A stretch of 5,020 nt of DNA from an uncultured Bacteroidota bacterium (lineage in GTDB: Bacteria > Bacteroidota > Bacteroidia > Chitinophagales > Chitinophagaceae). Each line of letters opens with the position of its first letter. The stretch's first letter is position 1. A program made the translations under genes and the position numbers. The notes under the pieces were generated by a model, which saw only the letters and a program-made list of their open reading frames with translations, was not told where the DNA came from and ran no database searches. The stretch spans positions 1 through 5,020 of the forward strand of contig CAIZMD010000654.1 of the NCBI GenBank assembly GCA_903933995.1. The letters are read 5' to 3'. Below, piece after piece: positions 1 to 5,020 of this stretch.

Positions 1-6
1 CCACCT

Positions 7-846
7 ATGTCAGAAAAAACCTATCCCTGTCTTTGGTTTGATGGTCAAGCCAAAGCAGCAGCCCAATTTTATTGCTCTATTTTTCCTGATTCCAATATTA
101 TTCAGGAAAGCCCCATGGTGGTCAATTGGGTGTTAAATGGCAAGCGTTTTATGGGTCTCAATGGTGGGCCCATGTTTCAATTAAATGCTAGCATTTCTGT
201 CTTTGCCAATTTTGACAACCAAGCCAATTTGGATGCCGCATGGAATCAACTCATTGAAGGAGGTTCTGCGCTGATGCCCATTGACAAATATCCTTGGAGC
301 GAAAGATATGGTTGGCTCAAAGACAAATTTGGTTTAACCTGGCAATTGATGTTAAGTGATAATAATTTATTGCTTCCTTCCATGTTATTCTCCAATACAC
401 AATTTGGCAATGCACAATCTGCCATGCAATTATATCATACTATTTTCCCTTCTTCTGGAATTGATATCACAGAATTATATGGACCTGAAAATCCTGATCA
501 AGCAGGCAAACTCATGTTTGGTCAAATGCATGTAATGAACAATCCTTTGATTCTGATGGATGGACCTGGTGATCATTATTTTCAATTCAACGAAGCTTTT
601 TCCTTTGTGGTGGAATGCGCCAACCAAGCAGAAATTGACCAGTATTGGAATAGCTTAATTGCTGATGGTGGGCAAGAATCTATGTGTGGTTGGCTTAAAG
701 ACAGGTTTGGGGTGTCTTGGCAAATTATACCCACTGCGCTGAGCAAACTCATGAGCCATTCCAATAATGGTCAAAAAGTTATGGAAGCCCTATTAAAAAT
801 GCGCAAGTTAGTCATCGCTGATTTAGAAGCTGCCGCCAATAGCTAA
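7..846 (+). CDS. Two-domain VOC family protein (PhnB / 3-demethylubiquinone methyltransferase-like)
   Basis: This is a 279-residue cytosolic protein made of two tandem glyoxalase/VOC-fold units, roughly residues 4-116 and 122-243, with a short helical tail. The duplication is visible in the sequence: FYCSIFPDSNI (21-31) pairs with LYHTIFPSSGI (142-152), and GWLKDKFGLTWQLM (102-115) pairs with GWLKDRFGVSWQII (228-241). The opening PCLWFDGQA and the CGWLKDRFG-SWQI-P block are typical of the family often labelled PhnB or 3-demethylubiquinone-9 3-methyltransferase (Pfam 3-dmu-9_3-mt). The methyltransferase name is historical: no SAM-binding motif is present, and substrate and reaction are unknown. 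Length matches two-domain members; single-domain members are about half this size. The ATG at base 7 is chosen because family members start just before the PCLWFD motif. Only 6 bases upstream are visible, so promoter and ribosome binding site cannot be judged. A glycosyltransferase gene follows after 9 bp, probably on the same transcript, but no functional link is evident. Family assignment is firm; function is open. Confidence 0.9.
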   Translation: MSEKTYPCLWFDGQAKAAAQFYCSIFPDSNIIQESPMVVNWVLNGKRFMGLNGGPMFQLNASISVFANFDNQANLDAAWNQLIEGGSALMPIDKYPWSERYGWLKDKFGLTWQLMLSDNNLLLPSMLFSNTQFGNAQSAMQLYHTIFPSSGIDITELYGPENPDQAGKLMFGQMHVMNNPLILMDGPGDHYFQFNEAFSFVVECANQAEIDQYWNSLIADGGQESMCGWLKDRFGVSWQIIPTALSKLMSHSNNGQKVMEALLKMRKLVIADLEAAANS

Positions 847-855
847 TTCCATTCT

Positions 856-2382
856 ATGAAGAAAACCACGGTTTTGTTGTTGGGTTTTTTGTTGGTCAAG
901 ATGGTCCTAGAGTTTCAATTGATTCATCCAGTTTTTGATTTGCATAGAGATGAATATTTACACTTAGACCAAGCCAAACACCTGGCTTGGGGTTATCAAT
1001 CTGTTCCCCCGCTTAGTTCCTGGATTGCTTGGGTCATTTTACAATTGGGGAACGGTGTTTTCTGGGTCAAATTTTTTCCTGCATTGTTTGGCGCTTTGAC
1101 CATTTTGGTGGTTTGGAAAATCATAGAAGCTTTGAAAGGCGGTTGGTTTGCGCTTTCAATGGGAGCAGTGGCCATTTTAATGTCTGTATTTTTGCGGATT
1201 AATATTCTCTTTCAACCCAATTCATTTGAATACTTTATCTGGACCTGTGTTTATTATTTTATCATCCAATACATTCAAACCAAAAAAAGCAGCTGGTTAT
1301 ATGGCATGGCCATTTCCATTGGATTGGGGGTTTTAAACAAATACAATATTGCTTTTCTTTTATTGGGTTTATTACCCGCATTGGCCATAACAGAACATAG
1401 GAAATTGTTTACAAATAAACATTTCTACTTAGCTATTTTAGTTTCCCTAATCATCATTGCACCAAATCTCTATTGGCAATGGGCCAATGATTTTCCGGTA
1501 ATCACTCATATGCAGGAATTGAAAAGAACACAATTGGTCAATGTAACAACTGGACATTTTATCAAAGAACAATTCCTATTTTTCTTTGCTGCTGTTTTTG
1601 TGTTAGTCACCGCTTTTGTAGGCTTTTTTAGATATGATCCTTTTAAACCATTTCGTATTTTCCTTTGGGCATTTTGTTTAAGCATTGGTCTATTTATTTA
1701 TTTCAAAGCCAAGGCCTACTATGCCATTGGGCTGTATCCTGTGCTAATTGCTTTTGGTGCTGTCTATTTAGAACAGGTTTTATCAAAATCTTGGCGCATT
1801 TATTTAAAACCCCTTTGCTTAATCTTTCCTTTTGCTATCATGATTCCCATGTTCAACCTCATATTTCCCATTGAAACTCCCGAACAGATGCGCAACATGG
1901 AGGCCGATTTTAAAAAATTTGGATTGATCAGATGGGAAGATGGTAAGGACCATGAAATACCCCAAGATTTTGCAGACATGTTGGGTTGGAAAGAAATGGC
2001 TGCCAAAGTTGATAGTGCAGTTGTAAGTTTGAATGACCCCAAACACACACTGGTTTATTGTGATAATTATGGGCAAGCTGGTGCTGTCAATTATTATTCA
2101 AAGATCAAGGGCATGCAAGCAGTTTCTTATGATGCTGATTACTTGAATTGGTTTCCCTTAAAGGATAGTATCAAACACGTGATACAAGTAAAGGAAGCAA
2201 AAGACGTAGAAAGAGAAATGGCTGATCAAGAAAACAATTTTGAATCAGTTGTAAAATTTGGAAAAATTGAATCTCCTTTTGCTAGAGAAAAAGGAACAAC
2301 TATTTTAATCTTGAAAAATACTAAGATCAATTTGAACCAATTAATCCGCAAGGATATAGCGGAAGAAAAATCCAAACACTGA
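856..2382 (+). CDS. Glycosyltransferase family 39 (ArnT/PMT-like) integral membrane protein
   Basis: This 508-residue inner-membrane protein probably transfers a sugar from a lipid-phosphate carrier (polyprenyl type) to an acceptor on the periplasmic side; donor and acceptor cannot be read from the sequence. After a first membrane segment (about 4-23) comes the loop DLHRDEYLHLDQAKHLAWGY followed by PPLSSW (to about 56). This matches the first extracytoplasmic loop of GT39/GT-C enzymes, where the acidic pair in RDE (D32, E33) holds the likely catalytic and metal-linked residues. Further hydrophobic segments lie near 57-90, 96-118, 124-140, 147-178, 189-207, 238-258, 266-283, 288-305 and 315-338. 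The motif KAKAYYAIGLYP (284-295) is also family-like. Residues from about 340 to the end form a soluble domain with YCDNYGQAGAVNYYSK (401-416), resembling the NYGEAGAL block of bacterial GT39 proteins. The ATG at 856 puts a short Lys-Lys leader before the first membrane helix. It follows the VOC gene by 9 bp and is probably co-transcribed; a hairpin 60 bp downstream probably ends the transcript. Roles in lipid A, glycan or glycoprotein decoration are possible but unproven. Confidence 0.88.
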   Translation: MKKTTVLLLGFLLVKMVLEFQLIHPVFDLHRDEYLHLDQAKHLAWGYQSVPPLSSWIAWVILQLGNGVFWVKFFPALFGALTILVVWKIIEALKGGWFALSMGAVAILMSVFLRINILFQPNSFEYFIWTCVYYFIIQYIQTKKSSWLYGMAISIGLGVLNKYNIAFLLLGLLPALAITEHRKLFTNKHFYLAILVSLIIIAPNLYWQWANDFPVITHMQELKRTQLVNVTTGHFIKEQFLFFFAAVFVLVTAFVGFFRYDPFKPFRIFLWAFCLSIGLFIYFKAKAYYAIGLYPVLIAFGAVYLEQVLSKSWRIYLKPLCLIFPFAIMIPMFNLIFPIETPEQMRNMEADFKKFGLIRWEDGKDHEIPQDFADMLGWKEMAAKVDSAVVSLNDPKHTLVYCDNYGQAGAVNYYSKIKGMQAVSYDADYLNWFPLKDSIKHVIQVKEAKDVEREMADQENNFESVVKFGKIESPFAREKGTTILILKNTKINLNQLIRKDIAEEKSKH

Positions 2383-2442
2383 GACTAGACCTGATACCCA
2401 CCATTTAGGCTCCATTATTGAATATTACTTGAATTTTCCTTG

Positions 2443-2477
2443 AATAACCATGACGATTGTCATGGTTATTTTATTAT
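2443..2477 (+). terminator. Intrinsic terminator hairpin after the VOC-GT39 pair
   Basis: AATAACCATGAC (2443-2454) and GTCATGGTTATT (2459-2470) form a perfect 12-bp stem around the 4-base loop GATT. The tail TTATTAT follows directly, with a further run of six T at 2481-2486. The site lies 60 bp after the glycosyltransferase stop and about 70 bp before the start of the next gene, as expected for a rho-independent terminator separating two units. The stem is only moderately GC-rich and the T tract is interrupted by A, so strength is uncertain. No A-rich tract flanks the left arm, so efficient termination in the opposite direction is less likely. Confidence 0.75.
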
Positions 2478-2549
2478 GCCTTTTTTAAATTTATTCTGCC
2501 ATTATTCCTGAGTAAAATCAGCATTTTTCTTCACTTAAAATCGATTGCA

Positions 2550-2906
2550 ATGATTACCGCTGAACAGCACCTGGCACTCATTGAAGAGTGCAAAATTTGG
2601 CATCAAACCTTGGCCAAATACAAACAAATGATTAATGAACTAAAAAACGAATTGTACTTATTTGCTCCCGGAAAAACAGAACACAAAATTTTAGAAGGTA
2701 TTGAACACTTTCACAACCAGTTTCACATTCAGCTAATTAATATCCATGACCTAAAACATGAGATCAAACACCATGTTACAGAAGCTGAAAGACACCCCAA
2801 TTTTGGTCATCGAATTCCGCACCATTATCTAAAAGAGAAGTTAGATGCACTACTAGGTTTTATTGAAAACCTAAAAACCGAATTCCATCAATTCATTCTA
2901 AAATAA
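2550..2906 (+). CDS. Small histidine-rich helical protein of unknown function
   Basis: I do not recognise this 118-residue protein. It is predicted to be soluble and almost entirely helical. Three amphipathic helices are likely: about 3-36, 43-80 and 91-117, with short breaks at FAPGKT (38-43) and HPNFGHRIP (82-90). It has 15 histidines (about 13%), many clustered between 45 and 92, including HFHNQFH (53-59), KHH (73-75) and HH (91-92). There is one cysteine (C14), no signal peptide and no membrane helix. The ATG at 2550 is preferred. The frame is open upstream to a TTG at 2457, but that would put the start inside the terminator hairpin and add 31 hydrophobic residues unlike the rest. The EF-G-like gene begins 6 bp after its stop, so the two are probably co-transcribed. 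The helical bundle and His clusters could bind metal or haem, or serve as a protein-contact surface. None of this is proven. Composition and tight placement make it likely to be a real gene. Confidence 0.75.
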   Translation: MITAEQHLALIEECKIWHQTLAKYKQMINELKNELYLFAPGKTEHKILEGIEHFHNQFHIQLINIHDLKHEIKHHVTEAERHPNFGHRIPHHYLKEKLDALLGFIENLKTEFHQFILK

Positions 2907-2912
2907 TGCGTC

Positions 2913-5020
2913 ATGGCCAATTTTGATTCTAACCATGTAAAAAATATAGCGTTACTGGGGCACCCCGGTAGCGGAAAAACCAGTATTGCCGAAAGCATGT
3001 TATTTGAAGCCGGTCTAATCAATAGATGCGGCAGCATTCTAGCAAAAAATACGGTCAGTGATTACCACGAATTAGAAACAGAACGCCAAAGTTCTGTTTT
3101 TGCGTCTCTGATGCATACGGTTTGGAAGAACTATAAAATCAATATCATAGACACGCCAGGATACAATGATTTCTCTGGTGAGTTAATCAGTGCTTTGCGC
3201 GTTGCCGATACCGGTGTCATGATCCTCAACGCTGCAGTTGGGGTAGAAGTAGGAACCGATATCATTTGGGAATACACAGATCAGTTTAAGACACCCACCC
3301 TTTTTGTGGTCAACCAATTGGACAAAGAAGAGGCTGATTTTGATAAAACCGTTCAAGAAGCCAAAGCACATTTTGGACCCAATGTAGTAGTGGTTCAGTT
3401 TCCAGTGGATACCGGATCTGGTTTTAATGCCATTGTAGACGTGTTAAACATGACCCTATATCAATATGGTCCAGAAGGAGGCAAGCCTAGTAAGGAGCCC
3501 ATCCCTGCCCATTTAAAAGATAAAGCTGAGCAATTGCACAAAGAATTGGTAGAAACCATTGCCGCCAATGACGAGGGCTTGATGGAAAAATATTTTGATA
3601 AAGGTGAACTGGATGAGGATGACATGAAACTGGGTTTACACCATTCCATGATCCTGCACCATATATTTCCCTTGTTCTGTGTATCGGCCGAAAAAAATAT
3701 AGGCATTGGTAGAATGATGAGTTTTATAGACAATGTTTGCCCCAGTGCTATAGAAATGCCAGCACAAAAAACCTTGTCAGGCAAAGAGCTTCCCTGTGAT
3801 CCCAATGGACCAGCTTGCATCTTTGTTTTTAAAACCATTACTGAACCACATATTGGAGAATTGAGTTTGTTTAAAGTGTATAGTGGAACCATCAAATCGG
3901 GTATGGAATTGGTGAACGAAAACACGGGTGGTACCGAACAATTCAACCAACTACTGTTATTGGAAGGTCACAAAAGAATTCCTGTGAATGAATTGGTAGC
4001 GGGTGATATTGGGGCCACTTTAAAACTGCGTTCTACCCATGTAAACAATACCCTGCATGAAAAGGGTGCAAATATTGAATTAGCGCCTATTCAGTTTCCA
4101 AAACCCAATGTAACTGTTGCCATTGCAACTGTGAACAAAGGAGAAGAAGAAAAACTATCTCAGGTACTGCACACATTGGTGAGTGAAGACGCAACGGTAC
4201 TTTTTGAGGTTTCGCCTGAATTAAAACAGATCTTATTGCACTGTCAGGGTGAGCTTCATTTACAAGTAATCCAATGGAAGATTGCCCATATTCACAAACT
4301 AGAGATTAGTATTGACAAACCAAAAATTCCATACAGAGAAACCATTCGGAAAAAAGCCGAATCTAGTTACCGGCATAAAAAACAATCTGGTGGTTCTGGT
4401 CAGTTTGGAGAAGTGTATATGTTGGTAGAACCTTGGTATGAAGGAATTCCTGATCCACCCGGTTTACACGTAAGGGGTAGAGATGAAATTAATTTGGACT
4501 GGGGTGGAAAATTGGTTTATCTCAACTGCATTGTTGGAGGTGCTATTGACACCAGATTTCTGCCTGCCATTCTAAAAGGGGTCATGGAAAAAATGCATAA
4601 CGGACCCATCACGGGTTCCTATGTAAGAGACGTGCGGGTAAGTGTGTATGATGGAAAAATGCACCCGGTAGATAGCAATGATATCTCTTTTAAGATTGCG
4701 GGTTTACAAGCTTTTAGAGCAGCGTTCAAAGACGCAGATCCCCAATTATTAGAGCCCATTTATCAAGTGTTTATTTCTTGTCCCGATGATCAGGTAGGTG
4801 CCGTTATGGGCGATTTACAAACCAGGATGGCCATAGTAGAAGGCATGGAAGCTGAAGGACATTTTCAAAAGATAACCGCTAAAGTACCACTGGCACAATT
4901 GCACCAGTATTCTTCTTCTTTGAGAAGTTTGACACAGGGAAGGGCAAGATTTAGCATGCAATTCCATTCCTATGCACCGGTTGCTATGGAAGTACAGAAA
5001 AAACTCATGGATGCTTATAG
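2913..5020 (+). CDS. Elongation factor G-like translation GTPase (EF-G2 type), 3' end cut by window
   Basis: This gene runs past the window edge with 702 complete codons and no stop. E. coli EF-G has 704 residues, so nearly all is present. It is a divergent fusA paralog acting on the ribosome at translocation or a related step. P-loop GHPGSGKT is at 16-23, switch I DYHELETERQSSVF at 50-63, G3 DTPGYNDF at 80-87, G4 NQLD at 134-137 and G5 SA at 258-259. Relative to canonical EF-G, the catalytic His after DTPG is Tyr84, Lys of NKxD is Gln135, the switch I Thr is Ser61, and the P-loop Asp is Ser20. Domains II and III fill roughly 285-480. Domain IV has QSGGSGQFG at 491-499 and a conserved tip histidine, H584. 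Domain V has GDLQTRMAIVEGME from 633 and LRSLTQGRA from 670. Bacteroides EF-G2 and Thermus EF-G-2 share this pattern. The Bacteroides protein is reported, as I recall, to support translation without GTPase activity. The start is fixed: the previous gene's TAA lies in the same frame 6 bp upstream. TetM-type ribosome protection is less likely. Confidence 0.93.
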   Translation, partial: MANFDSNHVKNIALLGHPGSGKTSIAESMLFEAGLINRCGSILAKNTVSDYHELETERQSSVFASLMHTVWKNYKINIIDTPGYNDFSGELISALRVADTGVMILNAAVGVEVGTDIIWEYTDQFKTPTLFVVNQLDKEEADFDKTVQEAKAHFGPNVVVVQFPVDTGSGFNAIVDVLNMTLYQYGPEGGKPSKEPIPAHLKDKAEQLHKELVETIAANDEGLMEKYFDKGELDEDDMKLGLHHSMILHHIFPLFCVSAEKNIGIGRMMSFIDNVCPSAIEMPAQKTLSGKELPCDPNGPACIFVFKTITEPHIGELSLFKVYSGTIKSGMELVNENTGGTEQFNQLLLLEGHKRIPVNELVAGDIGATLKLRSTHVNNTLHEKGANIELAPIQFPKPNVTVAIATVNKGEEEKLSQVLHTLVSEDATVLFEVSPELKQILLHCQGELHLQVIQWKIAHIHKLEISIDKPKIPYRETIRKKAESSYRHKKQSGGSGQFGEVYMLVEPWYEGIPDPPGLHVRGRDEINLDWGGKLVYLNCIVGGAIDTRFLPAILKGVMEKMHNGPITGSYVRDVRVSVYDGKMHPVDSNDISFKIAGLQAFRAAFKDADPQLLEPIYQVFISCPDDQVGAVMGDLQTRMAIVEGMEAEGHFQKITAKVPLAQLHQYSSSLRSLTQGRARFSMQFHSYAPVAMEVQKKLMDAY

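Noticed and set aside
582..764. 60-codon open frame on the minus strand
   Set aside because: It is antisense to the conserved second VOC domain and shows no independent support.
1665..1874. 69-codon plus-strand open frame
   Set aside because: It is an out-of-frame reading within the glycosyltransferase membrane region. Its hydrophobic look comes from the T-rich codons of the real gene.
1800..2076. Two overlapping minus-strand open frames (82 and 85 codons)
   Set aside because: Both are antisense to the C-terminal part of the glycosyltransferase, in different frames, with no protein-like pattern.
2457..2549. N-terminal extension of the small protein from TTG at 2457, which would look like a membrane anchor
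   Set aside because: The extension begins in the loop of the terminator hairpin and its hydrophobic content comes from the T-rich terminator tail. The ATG at 2550 gives a composition consistent with the rest of the protein.
2906..2926. ATG overlapping the small-protein stop (TAATG)
   Set aside because: This frame stops after six codons and is out of frame with EF-G. The real EF-G start is the ATG at 2913.
3183..3371. 62-codon open frame on the minus strand
   Set aside because: It is antisense to the G domain of the EF-G-like gene and has no family resemblance.
3461..3946. 161-codon open frame on the minus strand
   Set aside because: It lies wholly inside the EF-G-like gene, opposite well-conserved coding sequence, and its translation has no recognisable domain. 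It is a shadow frame.
2913..5018. Tetracycline-resistance ribosomal protection protein (TetM/TetO type)
   Set aside because: The G-domain pattern (GHPGSGKT, NTVSDYHE, DTPGY) and the domain IV/V motifs fit the EF-G2-like group better. A tree would be needed to settle it fully.

Overview
The window carries four protein-coding genes, all on the + strand and tightly packed. It looks like chromosomal DNA of a member of the Bacteroidota. The reasons are the AT-rich coding sequence, the absence of Shine-Dalgarno-like motifs before the starts, and an elongation-factor-G paralog of the type I associate with this phylum. By general impression only, a Chitinophagaceae-like organism is plausible. No tRNA, rRNA, CRISPR array, insertion sequence or phage gene was seen.

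Bases 7-2382 hold two genes 9 bp apart: a two-domain VOC-fold (PhnB / 3-demethylubiquinone methyltransferase-like) protein, then a multi-pass membrane glycosyltransferase of the GT39 (ArnT/PMT) type. Their spacing suggests one transcript. That transcript probably ends at a perfect 12-bp hairpin with a T-rich tail at 2443-2477. The remainder of the 167-bp gap (2383-2549) has no recognisable promoter motif or RNA gene.

Bases 2550-5020 hold a second likely transcription unit: a 118-residue, histidine-rich, all-helical protein of unknown function, followed 6 bp later and in the same reading frame by a translation GTPase of the EF-G family. The EF-G gene runs off the right edge with 702 codons present, so only a few C-terminal residues are probably missing.

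This EF-G is not the housekeeping form. Its G-domain motifs are altered: Tyr replaces the catalytic His of DTPGH, NQLD replaces NKxD, and Ser replaces the switch I Thr. Domains IV and V keep the features needed to act on the ribosome. This is the EF-G2-like group, which includes Thermus EF-G-2 and the Bacteroides EF-G2 reported to work without GTP hydrolysis. The most interesting part of the window is this divergent factor and its uncharacterised small His-rich neighbour.
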